Shown here piece by piece: positions 23,858 through 34,663 of a stretch of DNA of 64,000 bases. The DNA lies in assembly GCA_947579665.1 (NCBI GenBank), contig OX388352.1, positions 34,280,216 through 34,344,215 of the forward strand, given 5' to 3'. Position 1 is the first letter of the stretch, and each line of letters begins with the position of its first letter. The position numbers were made by a program, and so were the translations under genes. The notes under the pieces were generated by a model. It made no database searches. It was given only the letters and a program-made list of their open reading frames with translations, and was not told the DNA's origin. Origin of the DNA: Sympetrum striolatum (lineage: Eukaryota; Arthropoda; Insecta; Odonata; Libellulidae).

Positions 23858-24726
23858 TGTGTGATAGTGGGCACTCTAACGTGAAAACTATTAGTCGTAT
23901 CAATACCAAACTTCATATATAGTACTGTGGTGTGTGCTGTCAGAGTTGATTAGTTTTTGAAGTAAATCGATCAATCGGAAGTCGAGATATATTCATTAAA
24001 GCTCATTTCCGGTTTTCAAAATATCTCCATAAATATGATATTTAGGTATATACTATTATTTACAAATGTTTTAGAAAATGTAATTTACTAAAACTTTTGT
24101 ATGAAACATGTTTTTGTATCACCGGTTGATTAGGAGTTATTCGTGAAATACTGATAAACCGGAAGAAGATGATTATGTACTTTGTGGGCGCTCTAACATG
24201 AAAACTATTTGTCGGATCAACACCAAATTTCATATGTAGTACTTTTATTACAGTCGTAAGAGTTGATTAGTTTTTGGAGTGAATCGATTAACCGGAAGTT
24301 GAGCTTTATTCTTGAAATCTCATTTCCGGTTTTCAAAATATCTCCATAAATATGATATTTAGGTATATACTATTATTTATAAATGTTTTAGAAAATGTAA
24401 TTTACTAAAACTTTTGTATGAAACATATTTTTGTATCATTGATTTTTTAGGAGTTATTCATGAAATACTGATAAACTGGAAGTTGCTGATTATGAACTTT
24501 GCGGGCGCTCTGGGCTCTATGGGCGAATGTCCAAATTCATCGTTTTTCATCGAGCATGTCTCGAAAAACATTATTTATAATGTTTGTGACGTAAAAGATA
24601 ATAATATATAAATTAATCACTCATCTTCCAAGTTTAGATGGAATATAGAGTTCGAAATTACTGTCGTAGATAAATATTTACTTCTTATATATGGAGAAAG
24701 TCATGTGCTGGCCACATCAGATTTTT
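23691..24726 (+). mobile_element. Hairpin-ended (CA)n repeat family, copy A
   Basis: It starts TTTTTACTTTCTCCATATAC with the terminal hairpin, has a (GT)n tract at 23812-23862, two internal units (markers CCGGTTTTCAAAATATCTCC at about 24008 and 24327) and ends GTGCTGGCCACATCAGATTTTT. Its last Ts are also the first Ts of copy B, so A and B are joined head to tail. No target-site duplication is apparent. Confidence 0.9.
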
Positions 24727-24855
24727 ACTTTCTCCATATACGAAGTATAGAGAAAGTATTGTTTTCATGAAAAAATTCGACTTCGAGATTTCAACGGAAA
24801 TACATGTTTTGGGGTCCCTAGAACACGTTTTGATCATTTTCGGAATGATGTCTGT

Positions 24856-24933
<78 letters not shown>

Positions 24934-25798
24934 TAGTGGGAGCTCTAACGTGAAAACTATTAGTTGTATCAATACCAAACTTCATACAGAGTAGTAGTGT
25001 GTGTGCTGTCAGAGTTGATTAGTTTTTGGAGTAAATCGGTCAACCGGAAGTCGAGCTTTATTCATTAAAGCTCATTTCCGGTTTTCAAAATATCTCCATA
25101 AATATGATATTTACGTATATTGTATTACTTATAAAAGTTTTAGATAATGTTATCTACTATAACTTTTGTATTTAATATATTTTTGTATCACCGGTTGATT
25201 AGGAGTTATTCGTGAAATACTGATAAACCGGAAGAAGATGATTATGTACTTTGTGGGCGCTCTAACATAAAAACTAATTATCGGATCAACACCAAATTTC
25301 GTATATTGTACTTTTATTATAGTCGTTAGAGTTGATTTGTTTTTGGAGTAAATCGGTCTATCGGAAGTTGAGCTTCATTCTTCAAAGCTCATTTCCGGTT
25401 TTCAAAATATCTCCATAAATATGATATTTAGGTATATACTATTATTTATAAATGTATTAGAAACTTTTATTTACTATAACTTTTGTTTGAAACATATTTT
25501 TGTATCACTGATTGTTTAGGAGTTATTCATGAAATACTGATAAACCGGAAGTAGCTGATTATGTACTTTGTAGGCGCTCTGGGCTCTATGGGCGAAAGGC
25601 CAAATTCATCTTTTTTCATCGAGCATGTCCCGAAAAATATTATTTATAATGTTTGTGACGTAAAAGATAATAATATATAAATTAATCACTCATCTTCCCA
25701 TTTTAGATTGAATATAGAGTTCGAAATTACTGTCGTAGATAAATATTTACATCTTATGTATATGGAGAAAGTCATGTGCTGGCCACATCAGATTTTTT
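24722..25798 (+). mobile_element. Hairpin-ended (CA)n repeat family, copy B (best reference copy)
   Basis: Order of parts: T-rich end; hairpin ACTTTCTC...GAGAAAGT (24727-24757); a conserved stretch with CGACTTCGAGATTTCAACGG; a (GT)n tract at 24852-24932; two internal units of about 314 bp (markers near 25078 and 25395); a tail with TTTTTCATCGAGCATGTC; a subterminal TATGGAGAAAGT inverted relative to the first end; and ATGTG-CTGGC-CACAT hairpin then CAGATTTTTT. It encodes nothing. End hairpins, asymmetric inverted ends, a microsatellite core, no target duplication and tandem joining all fit a non-autonomous Helentron (HINE) better than a TIR transposon or SINE, but this is inference. Confidence 0.9.
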
Positions 25799-26802
25799 AT
25801 TATAGATTTGTAAATTACAAGGTGCGACACAATGCTTTAGAATTTTAAATATATAACCATGATGTTTGAGCTATAAAATAATACTACAATGGGACTTAGT
25901 ATTTTAAGATAATATTACTTTTTCGGCATTCCTTATCTGTCTGACATATTAACTAACCCTTACGTATTGGATACTAGACCTTTGGTGTTTCTTTTATATT
26001 TTTGTCTCAACAACCTATTTACCCCTTTATTTCGTAAAATAGCTATGAAAATTAGGCCCCAACTACTTTATTGAACTAAATTTTATTCATTCAGCTACGT
26101 TTTTCATTGATGTAACGAATATATACTAACAAGTTCCAAAAAAATCAATATATGTTTTTCTTTCTGAAATGATCATTTAATTTTTCCTCCGTCAAAAACA
26201 TAGGATAGTTTTTACCAAATACACAACATGATTTGCACTTCTATTATTGTAACTGCGACACTTTTCTATAAATCATACATCTACAGTTCGTTAATTTTTA
26301 GGGCTTTGTTTTATTTTTCGAAAATAAATTAGCGAGCTCGCAAGGTCATAAGAATTCGAAAGAGCATTAAAATACGAGAAATTCACTTGTTATTTTAATG
26401 CATGTAAATTCGACGGTTAAATGAGGATTATCTTTTAAACATCTATTCCAATTAATTAACTTTAATATCAAGATTTTTTGTTTAATTTGATTATCTACTG
26501 CGTATTTCATTCGAGGAAGCAAGTCTCCGGAGCAGTGGTAAAAGTGGATGCCTTAGGTCGCTGTGATTTCCCTTTCATTACCCCAGTTTTAAGTCTGGAT
26601 TTACCTTCAAATGTTTCCCTTTGAATTTAGATTACTTGCTTTACTTTCTCTTTTCTTATCATAACTCGAGCATTTTAAGCACAGTAAGGTGGTATCACCT
26701 TGAGGTCTACGTTTAGCTGATATATATACTGATCTGGTCTAGCTGATATATATACTTAATACATATATAAAGAAATAAGCATTTGAAAACTTGTGTCATT
26801 AT
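25799..26802. other. AT-rich spacer between repeat copies B and C
   Basis: No gene is recognised. A short tandem repeat (TAGCTGATATATATACT) occurs at about 26713-26757. Confidence 0.6.
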
Positions 26803-28217
26803 AAAAAATCTGATGTGGCCAGCACATGACTTTCTCCATATATATAAGATGTAAATATTTATCTACCGCAGTAATTTCGAACTCTATATTCCATCTAAAC
26901 TTGGAATATGAGTGATTAATATATATATATTATTATCTTTGACGCCAAAAACATGAATAATAATGTTTTACGGAACATGATCGATGAAAAACGATGAAAT
27001 TGGCATTTCGCCCATAGAGCCCAGAGCGCCCACAAAGTACATAATCAGCAACTACCGGTTTATCAGTATTTTATGAATAACTCCTACACAATCAGTGATA
27101 CAAAAATATGTTTCAACCAAAAGTTATAGTAACTATTATTTTCTAAAACTTTTATAAATAATAGTATATATCTAAATATCATATTTATGGAGATATTTTG
27201 AAAACCGGAAATGAGCTTTGAAGAATACAATTCGACTTCCGGAAAACCGATTTACTCCAAAAACTAATCAACTCTAACGACACCAACAAAAACACTATAT
27301 GTGGAATTTAAAGTTGATACAACGAATGGTTTTCATGTTAGAGCGCCCACAAAAGACATAACAGCTACTTCCCGGGTTATCGGTATTGCACGAATAACTC
27401 TTAATCAACCGGTGATACAAAAATATATTAAATACAAAAGTTATAGTAAATTATACTATCTAAAACTTTTATAAGGAATACAATATACCAATATATCATA
27501 TTTATGGATATATTTTGAAAACCAGAAATGAGCTTTACACAACGTACATAATCAGCAACTTCCGGTTTAACAGTATTTCATGGATAACTCCTAAACAATC
27601 AGTGATGCAAAAATATGTTTCACACAAAAGTTATAGTAAATAAAATTTTCTACAACATTTATAAATAATAGTATATACCTAAATATCATATTAATGGAGA
27701 TATTTTGAAAACCGGAAATGAGCTTTGAAGAATGAAGCTCGACTTCCGGTCTGCCGATTTACTCCAAAAACTAATCAACTCTAACGACTGTAATAAAAGT
27801 ATTAGGTATGAAATTTGGTGTTGATCCGACAAATAGTTTTCATGTTAGAGCGCCCACAAAGTACATAATCATCTTCTTCCGGTTTATCAGTATTTCACGA
27901 ATAACTCCTAATGAACCGGTGATACAAAAATATGTTAAATACAAAAGTTATAGTAAATTATACTATCTAAAACTTTTATAAGTAATACAATAGACGTATA
28001 TATCATATTTATGGAGATATTTTGAAAACCGGAAATGAGCTTTAATGAATAAAGCTCGACTTCCGGTTAACGGATTTACTCCAAAAACTAATCAACTCTG
28101 ACAGCACACACAACAGTACTAAATATGAAGTTTGGTATTGATACAACTTTTAGTTTTCGAGTTAGAACGCCCATTATCACACACACACATACACACACAC
28201 ACACTCACACACACACA
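26803..28217 (-). mobile_element. Hairpin-ended (CA)n repeat family, copy C, 5' part (interrupted)
   Basis: Starts AAAAAATCTGATGTGGCC and carries four internal units (GATATTTTGAAAACC markers near 27188, 27508, 27699 and 28017); the one between 27345 and 27540 is shortened to roughly 195 bp. It runs into the (AC)n tract at 28169-28217 and is cut there by the retrotransposon. The matching other end is at 35145-35327. Confidence 0.88.
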
Positions 28218-28477
28218 TTGGACTCCGTAGCGTTCGGACGTGTTTCGGCTTCGCTCCCGGTCTCTTACTTTGTGTGCGCTTTCTTTCATCGTTGTCATCG
28301 TTTCATCTCATCGTTCTGTGTTTGTTCGCTTCGTTTGTGCTTCGTCTTCATCCAGTGATCGTCGGTGAGTGTCCAATTTGTTGATTTGTCTGGTTTTTCG
28401 TCTCGTGTTGTTCGCATACGCTCGCCATCAGCGTGAGTCTCACACGTTCGTCATCTGCCGCCTCGGTGGCGGCAGAA

Positions 28478-30313
28478 ATGGACGTGGCTTCACCTACAGT
28501 GTCGCCTTCATCCTCAGAGATGGATTTATCTGGAAGTAGTCAGTGTAATTCGCAGAAATTGACCTATAAATCAATTCTATCTACGCCCGCTTCTCAATTG
28601 TCTGGTGACTCATCGCCATGTGCTCCCAAAAGCTCGTCCTCCCATACCTCGAGGCCTACCTCCCCCGTCCCTCGACCTGCCTCCCCTACTTCTAGGCCAG
28701 TATCCCCTACCTCCACGCCAGCTCCCCCTCCCATACGCAGACCTGTTCAGCTACCACCCCTACGTAGCGACGCAGGAGACTCGGCGCACGTCTCCTCTCC
28801 TCCCTCTACCTCAGAGCTGGTCGCCCCCCCTACCGCCCCTCCATCCACCCCGGGGCACTCTCTTGGCGTTTCCCCTTCCACTTTGGCTTCGTCAACATAC
28901 ATTTCAGATTCTACTACGTTACCGTCCATTCCTTCACCGCCAGCGCCTACAGCCCCTCCTCTCGGCACATACGCGCAGCGGGTTCGAGGGGAATCTCTTG
29001 GAAATTACGCACGCACACATACACACGAGAGTCCCAACGGGACTTTTTCTTTCACGCGTCGAAGGGTAACGCCGGTGCTGACCGGTCCTAACCGAAAAAG
29101 GGGTATTATAATGCAAGGTTTGCCGGACACCCCAGTTCACCAATATGTCTTCGCGGTTGCTAGTAAAATAGGGGGCGGGAGTAAAATCACGCATGCCACG
29201 CGGCTCTCCCAGAATAGAATTTGTATCTACCTCGCGAGCGAGGCACTGGTCGACACATTTATCTCCGACTTCGGCGGTGTCGAGATAAACAACACATGGG
29301 TCGCGGCACGCCGCATGGTGACCGCGGCTAAAAAAGTTTTTCTGAGCAACATCCCGCCCGAGGTCTCTAACAAAGACTTACTCGAGATACTAAGCGAGGC
29401 CGGAAGAATAGTGTCGCCGATTTATCCCCTGACATCAGGCATTAGAGTCGATGACTTTACTCACGTCTCCTCATGGAGGAGGATGGTACATATGGTCATC
29501 AGGGAAGGGATCAGGATGCCCGACTCCTTCGTCGTCGACGTTGGGGACACCCCTTACCGGGTATTCTTAAGAGTTGACGACGGTAGGTGTTTCCAGTGCG
29601 GGGAGGACGGCCACGCAGCCAACACATGCCCAAAATCAAACGCCACCTCGAAACAAATACCAAAAACCGTACCGTCAACGGATGGCGTCCCGCTAGCCAC
29701 CACCAATGCTCCCTCTACCTCTGATGATCTGAGTTCCTCCACGAGTACCTCTGTCCCCGTTGTTTCCGCGACCACTCAGTCCGGTGCACTATCATCAGAG
29801 GAGGGCAAAACTCCTCCCGAGACAGATATTACTCCTGAGGAAATCAATCTGGTCGACTCGCAAACGGCTAAACTCCTTGCCCCTCTTGCCATGGATTCGC
29901 CACCATCAGTCGCGATTGAGAGCCTCGAGCTCTCGGCCTCTCAAAAGAGGAAAACACACACGGGAACCCCAGAAGATAACCTCCTCGGTCAAGTGCAAAG
30001 GAAAGAAAAGAATCCGAAAATAACCAAAGAAATGCGCCCGGATGACGAGGGGCTTAAACAAATAGCGGATTATTACACAAAAAATCCCGGGTTCACAAAC
30101 ATATCTTTTTTATCCCTAAGTAAATTCTTGCGAGACGTAAAGGGGAGGACGGACAGGATCGCCGCCTTAAAAGAAAATTTCAGTGAACCCATCGAAGCAT
30201 TTAAAGTCCTGGCCACCCTCGACAAGCAGAAAGTCGTAAAACAGGGGGCAATGAAGATGAGGATCAAGAGGTTGGTCCAGCACGCCCTACAGGACGACAT
30301 CTTCAATGCATAA
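28478..30313 (+). CDS. Retrotransposon ORF1 protein (nucleic-acid-binding, CCHC zinc knuckle)
   Basis: I chose ATG 28478 (611 residues); the frame is open further upstream to 28433 but only from a GTG. Residues 1 to about 190 are Ser/Pro/Thr-rich and probably disordered. A conserved block follows (about 206-370: RGIIMQGLPDTP, VFLSNIPPEVSNKDLLEIL, VSSWRRMVHMV, SFVVDVGDTPYRVFLRVDDG) and then one CCHC knuckle CFQCGEDGHAANTC at 371-384. This plan is seen in ORF1 proteins of Tx1-type LINEs, which coat the element's RNA. The C-terminus is charged and may be helical (KQGAMKMRIKRLVQHAL). No frameshift or stop is present. It is followed by a 535-bp gap, so ORF2 needs its own initiation or reinitiation. 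Confidence 0.88.
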   Translation: MDVASPTVSPSSSEMDLSGSSQCNSQKLTYKSILSTPASQLSGDSSPCAPKSSSSHTSRPTSPVPRPASPTSRPVSPTSTPAPPPIRRPVQLPPLRSDAGDSAHVSSPPSTSELVAPPTAPPSTPGHSLGVSPSTLASSTYISDSTTLPSIPSPPAPTAPPLGTYAQRVRGESLGNYARTHTHESPNGTFSFTRRRVTPVLTGPNRKRGIIMQGLPDTPVHQYVFAVASKIGGGSKITHATRLSQNRICIYLASEALVDTFISDFGGVEINNTWVAARRMVTAAKKVFLSNIPPEVSNKDLLEILSEAGRIVSPIYPLTSGIRVDDFTHVSSWRRMVHMVIREGIRMPDSFVVDVGDTPYRVFLRVDDGRCFQCGEDGHAANTCPKSNATSKQIPKTVPSTDGVPLATTNAPSTSDDLSSSTSTSVPVVSATTQSGALSSEEGKTPPETDITPEEINLVDSQTAKLLAPLAMDSPPSVAIESLELSASQKRKTHTGTPEDNLLGQVQRKEKNPKITKEMRPDDEGLKQIADYYTKNPGFTNISFLSLSKFLRDVKGRTDRIAALKENFSEPIEAFKVLATLDKQKVVKQGAMKMRIKRLVQHALQDDIFNA

Positions 30314-30672
30314 TTTTGTCATATTTATAACCATCATTATTTATTTACATATTTTGAAAATATCTATTGCCCTTATCAATATTTTTTGCCCATTACACGC
30401 ATCTACTTCGTCGGTGTCGGTCGGTCGGTCGGTGTCGTGTATATATTTTTATTTATATTTATTTATTAATATTTATTTATTGTCCTTGTTTTAAATGCAT
30501 CCATTCCTCGGATGTTTTAATCGTGTGTGTCCGATTTGTGCCCTTGGTTATCCTTTTGATGAAACGAGCAATTTTAAATAGGGATTTTATTGCGCCGCCT
30601 TCGGCCAGTGTGTGTCTGTCTATTTATTTATTTATTATTCGTGTTCGTCCGTGCTTTTATAAATTTATAAAT

Positions 30673-30719
<47 letters not shown>

Positions 30720-30848
30720 TTCGCGCATCATAGTGCGTGGTTTAAAGCACGTCCGTTTTTATCATATGTACGACGCTCCAGCTTTTTATGATCCTTTTAT
30801 AGTTTGCTCGTCGTTTCTTGATTGGATTGTCCTTGCTCGAGGACGGAT
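30314..30848 (+). other. Inter-ORF spacer of the retrotransposon
   Basis: AT-rich with a TCGG run (about 30411-30434) and a (TTTA)n run (about 30658-30722). Frames through it are simple-repeat translations and not proteins. How ORF2 is translated across this gap cannot be told from the sequence. Confidence 0.7.
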
Positions 30849-33800
30849 ATGACAGATTTGAGAATAATCTCGCTAAACGTTCGCTCCGTGAGGGGAACTC
30901 TAAAGTGGGCACACCTGACGGCCTTCTTGGAGGCCCATCGGCCGGAAGTGGTGCTGCTGCAGGAGACCAACACCGTCGCGCCTGCGATGGACTCCCTGCC
31001 GCAGTACGAGTTTTTCTTCTCTCCCCTCTCCACGCCTCACACAGGAACGGCGGTCGCGGTGCACAGATCCGTGTGCGGCGGTGCGCGCCCGCCCGTCGTG
31101 ATTAGCGACGGGCACGCCTTGGGTGTGACCGTCGGCCTGGGGGGTGTGACGCTCGACTTCGTGTCATTTTACGGACCGCACGAGCAGCATGAGGCGCTGA
31201 CTGTCATCGATCGGCTGAGAGAACACCTAGAAGCGACGAGGCAGCAGCGCAGAGGACCGAGAGTGACTATATTAGGGGGAGATTTTAACGTCACTTTGGA
31301 CCCCGGGAGGGACAGATCCTCCGGGAGGGAGAGACATCCCCGGGTCGCCAACGCGCTCCGGAGTTTGGTGGAGGACATGGAGCTGGTGGACCCGTGGGTG
31401 GAGACGAGGAGGGGAGAGGAGGGTTTCACCTTTCACGGAGCGGAGGGTGGAAACGTGCGCTCGAGGCTGGACCGCTTATACGTGTCCGGCGGGAGCCTCT
31501 CAGCCGTAAAAAATATGAGGACGGTGCCGTCGTTTACCGACCATAGAGGGGTGGCAGCCACTCTTTCGTTGCCAAGAGTGATCCCTCGACCTCCGTACTG
31601 GAGGTTCGACAATGGGTTGCTGCGCAACGAGGAGTACGTTCAAAACATAAAGACGCTCATCGCGGCGATCAACGATCTACGTTGTTTGGGAGACCCGGTA
31701 TCGAAGTGGGAGACCCTAAAGTTTGAAGTGAAGGAGAGAACGGTCGACTACGTGAGGAGACTCAGACGGCAGCAGAGGGAAGCCATAGAGGAAGGAATTC
31801 AACTACAGCGGGCTAAGGCTATCGTGGCGAGGATGGGGTGGGAGAATATAATCGTCAACGACGACCCGCTGGCTCCTCACGTAGCGAAGTGGTACACGCG
31901 CGTCGTTCCGAGACCGCTGGAGGGCCTGGAGATCGACGGTCGATGGGAGGAGGACCTTGCGGCGATAAGAATGCACGTTTCCGCCTATTTTGGCGAAATT
32001 TTCGACCCAAAAGACGCGGAGCCTCTAACAAGTGAAGAGGACGAAGCCCTCCTCTTCGAAGCCCTCGACAGCGTCTGCGAGGACGAAAGGGCCTTGCTGA
32101 ACGTGGAGGTTTCGGAGGACGAGATGCTGGAGGCACTTAAGAAGCTTAATAGAAACAAGACCCCGGGGTCAGACGGACTGACCCCGGAATTCTACATCGC
32201 CTTCTGGGACGTCCTCGAGGGCCTGTTCGGGGACATGGTGCGGGAGAGCTTTCGGAGGGGAAGCCTCCCCAGAACCAGCAGGTCGTCCGTCATCGCCCTC
32301 GTCCCGAAGAGCGGGGGGGGCAGAACGATCGATGGTTGGAGGCCCGTGTCGATCACCAACACGGATTACAAAATAATGGCAAAATTATTATCGATGAGGG
32401 TCAGCAGAGTAATAGCATCTGTCATATCCGTCGAGCAGTCGTACTGCGTTCCGGGGAGAAGCATTTTTGACGCCATCTCCACTGTGCGGGACATGGTGAG
32501 ATCGGCGAACGCCGAGGATACGCCTCTGGCGGTGCTCTCCTTGGACCAGTCGAAAGCCTTCGATCGAGTCGGCCACGCTTATTTGATCAAGATTTTAGAA
32601 AGAATGGGTTTCGGGGACCGACTGATCGGCATGCTGCGGACGCTGTACCGGGACGCCGTATGCATGGTCCGAGTCGGGTCCTCTCTTACGCCCCCTATCC
32701 CTTTCCGAAGGGGAATAAGGCAGGGATGTCCACTTTCCGGACAACTGTACACCCTCGCCTTCGAGCCCCTCGTTCGGGCCCTCAAAGCGAGGCTCACCGG
32801 TGCCTCTATCCCCCGCCACCCGGAGACGCGGATAGCCGTCAGCGTCTATGCGGACGACGTGACGGTGTTCGCATCGGAGGAGGAGGATTTAAGGCGGGTT
32901 TTTCCGGCGTACGACCTCTACGCTCGGTCTTCGGGGGCCAAGATAAACGCAGAGAAGACGGTGGGGCTGTGGGTCGGCAGGTGGAGAGGCAGGCAGGACT
33001 CTCCCCTCGAAATAAGATGGAATTCGGAACACGGCAAATACCTGGGCCGAAAGATCTTCAACGACGAAGATCCGGAAAGGGAGGTTCTTGAGAAAGAGAT
33101 GGTCGAAACGATCGAGACGGCCCTCAGGAGTTGGAAGCCAAGAATGAGCCCGATGTCGTTGAGGGGGAGGGTGTGCGTGGCGAATCAGTTCGTCGCGCCC
33201 AAGATATGGCACACCCTCCAGACCTTTCAGCCTTCACCCTCATTTTCTTCAAGGATCCAGAGGCTGCTGGTGGATGCCATTTGGTTGGGTAGAAAGCACT
33301 GGGTGAAGAAGAAGGTGGCGACGGCGCCGGTTCGAGAGGGAGGACTCGGGCTCGTCGACGTTGGGGTTAAGATCCTCGGATTTCGATTCAACGCTGCACA
33401 GAGGCTCCTCCTTTCAGAGGAGGCAGCAGCGGAGCCGTGGAGGCTGCTCGCGGCCGCGGGCTTCGGGCGCGCGACGGGGGGGCGTCCGTGGAGGGACGCT
33501 TTCGATCGTGGCAAGGGGTCGCGCCGGCTCTCCGGCTTTCGCCGCTCGCTAGTCAGGGCGTGGCGGTCGATGGGGCCGGAGAGAGAGGGCGCGGGAGTTT
33601 ATGTCTTCTCCAGCGCGAGGCTCGGGAGGAGGATGGATCTTCCGATCCCCAAAAGGGCCGTATACAAAGAAGTTCTGTACAGAAGAAACAACGAGATCTG
33701 GCCACTCTCGGGTCGTGAGCCGAGGGAGGAGATCAGGTGGAGATCCCTCCGATCGCACCCCACCCTGGGGCATGATGGGGACGCGGCATGGCGCCTGGCT

Positions 33801-34295
33801 CATGGCGCGTGGGCGGACTGCCCCTTTCTCAGGAAGACCGGGATAAGAGAAAAAGACGACTGCCCTTGGTGCCCGGGAGTCGTCGGCACGGCCTGGCACC
33901 TGGCATACGTCTGTCCGAAGACGAGGCCGCTGTGGAGCGCGGTCGTTGGGGTCACAAAGAACCTGACGGGGAAAAGGGAGGTCCTCGTGAAGGAAATATA
34001 TGGGGGAATCCTGGAGAGAGGGTCCCCAGGTACCAGGCTCGCCAACTTTCTCCTTTCGTTGGCGAAGGGAGAAATTAGGAGACAGCTAGACGCCTTTTTC
34101 CGGGGGCGGACGAGAGACGTCGCCTACGCGGAGGCGTTTTCGAGGGCCCTCCGGAAAAGGTTGAAATTAGAAAGAGACCACGCCGAGGCATGCTGCAGCG
34201 GGGAGATGCTCGGCGTGTGGACCCAAAAAAATTTCCTGATCGATTCCCAAACGGGAGAGCTGAAGGAGGATTGCCCACTCCTTCACTTAAACTGA
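30849..34295 (+). CDS. Retrotransposon ORF2: APE endonuclease and reverse transcriptase
   Basis: ATG 30849 gives 1148 residues; the open frame begins at a TTG 27 bases earlier. Residues 1-240 are an APE-type endonuclease with N10, E39 (LLQET), Y108, D145/N147 (GGDFN), D208 (SRLDRL) and D231/H232 (TDH), all expected catalytic positions present. The RT core spans about 430-740: NKTPGSDGLTPEFY, WRPVSITNTDYKIMAK, D566 in LSLDQSKAFDRV, RRGIRQGCPLSG, and YADD at 667-670. A C-terminal CCHC (C1005, C1008, H1017, C1022) follows, as in L1/Tx1 proteins. It would nick target DNA and prime reverse transcription there. No disabling mutation is seen, so this may be an active source copy. Clade call Tx1 is from motif style and needs a tree. 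Confidence 0.92.
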   Translation: MTDLRIISLNVRSVRGTLKWAHLTAFLEAHRPEVVLLQETNTVAPAMDSLPQYEFFFSPLSTPHTGTAVAVHRSVCGGARPPVVISDGHALGVTVGLGGVTLDFVSFYGPHEQHEALTVIDRLREHLEATRQQRRGPRVTILGGDFNVTLDPGRDRSSGRERHPRVANALRSLVEDMELVDPWVETRRGEEGFTFHGAEGGNVRSRLDRLYVSGGSLSAVKNMRTVPSFTDHRGVAATLSLPRVIPRPPYWRFDNGLLRNEEYVQNIKTLIAAINDLRCLGDPVSKWETLKFEVKERTVDYVRRLRRQQREAIEEGIQLQRAKAIVARMGWENIIVNDDPLAPHVAKWYTRVVPRPLEGLEIDGRWEEDLAAIRMHVSAYFGEIFDPKDAEPLTSEEDEALLFEALDSVCEDERALLNVEVSEDEMLEALKKLNRNKTPGSDGLTPEFYIAFWDVLEGLFGDMVRESFRRGSLPRTSRSSVIALVPKSGGGRTIDGWRPVSITNTDYKIMAKLLSMRVSRVIASVISVEQSYCVPGRSIFDAISTVRDMVRSANAEDTPLAVLSLDQSKAFDRVGHAYLIKILERMGFGDRLIGMLRTLYRDAVCMVRVGSSLTPPIPFRRGIRQGCPLSGQLYTLAFEPLVRALKARLTGASIPRHPETRIAVSVYADDVTVFASEEEDLRRVFPAYDLYARSSGAKINAEKTVGLWVGRWRGRQDSPLEIRWNSEHGKYLGRKIFNDEDPEREVLEKEMVETIETALRSWKPRMSPMSLRGRVCVANQFVAPKIWHTLQTFQPSPSFSSRIQRLLVDAIWLGRKHWVKKKVATAPVREGGLGLVDVGVKILGFRFNAAQRLLLSEEAAAEPWRLLAAAGFGRATGGRPWRDAFDRGKGSRRLSGFRRSLVRAWRSMGPEREGAGVYVFSSARLGRRMDLPIPKRAVYKEVLYRRNNEIWPLSGREPREEIRWRSLRSHPTLGHDGDAAWRLAHGAWADCPFLRKTGIREKDDCPWCPGVVGTAWHLAYVCPKTRPLWSAVVGVTKNLTGKREVLVKEIYGGILERGSPGTRLANFLLSLAKGEIRRQLDAFFRGRTRDVAYAEAFSRALRKRLKLERDHAEACCSGEMLGVWTQKNFLIDSQTGELKEDCPLLHLN

Positions 34296-34558
34296 CCCCT
34301 TTTTAAACCTTTTATCCTTTATCTTTTTATCTATTTATTTATTTATTTATTTATTGTTATCGCGTCATGGAGTGGCGACGTGTAATTTACTTTTGTCGCC
34401 GCTTGATGCACGTTATTTCACCGACGCAAAGCTCTGCAAGGTGAGGAGCAGTTAGACCCCAGCGTGTCAGACCCTTGATGAAGGCTTTATTAACGCGAGG
34501 AGCATCCTTTTGTACACGCAGACCAACGCAAACCCACGCACCCGCATTCACGCACTCT

Positions 34559-34663
34559 CCCTCGATAGAGGGCCATCGAGGGCGATGCCGCCGGCTAGGC
34601 CGGGGCTTCAGTTCGGGTGGCGGGACACCGCCTCCTCTTACTCGTGCACCCCTCGATAGAGGG
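34559..34663 (+). repeat. Twin CCCTCGATAGAGGG hairpins in the 3' UTR
   Basis: CCCTC-GATA-GAGGG occurs at 34559-34572 and again at 34650-34663. Each can fold as a 5-bp stem with a GATA tetraloop. They lie in the retrotransposon's 3' UTR, where LINE reverse transcriptases often recognise RNA structure. Confidence 0.7.

Noticed and set aside
26515..26610. Possible tRNA-derived sequence (GCAGTGGTAAAAGTGGATG)
   Set aside because: It faintly resembles an A box, but no B box or cloverleaf could be drawn.
30822..34295. R1-clade (Waldo/mino) assignment based on the AC target
   Set aside because: The RT and endonuclease motifs (LSLDQSKAFDRV, GIRQGCPLSG, single C-terminal CCHC) and an ORF1 with one knuckle look like L1/Tx1, not R1; target choice alone is not evidence of clade. 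A tree is needed.
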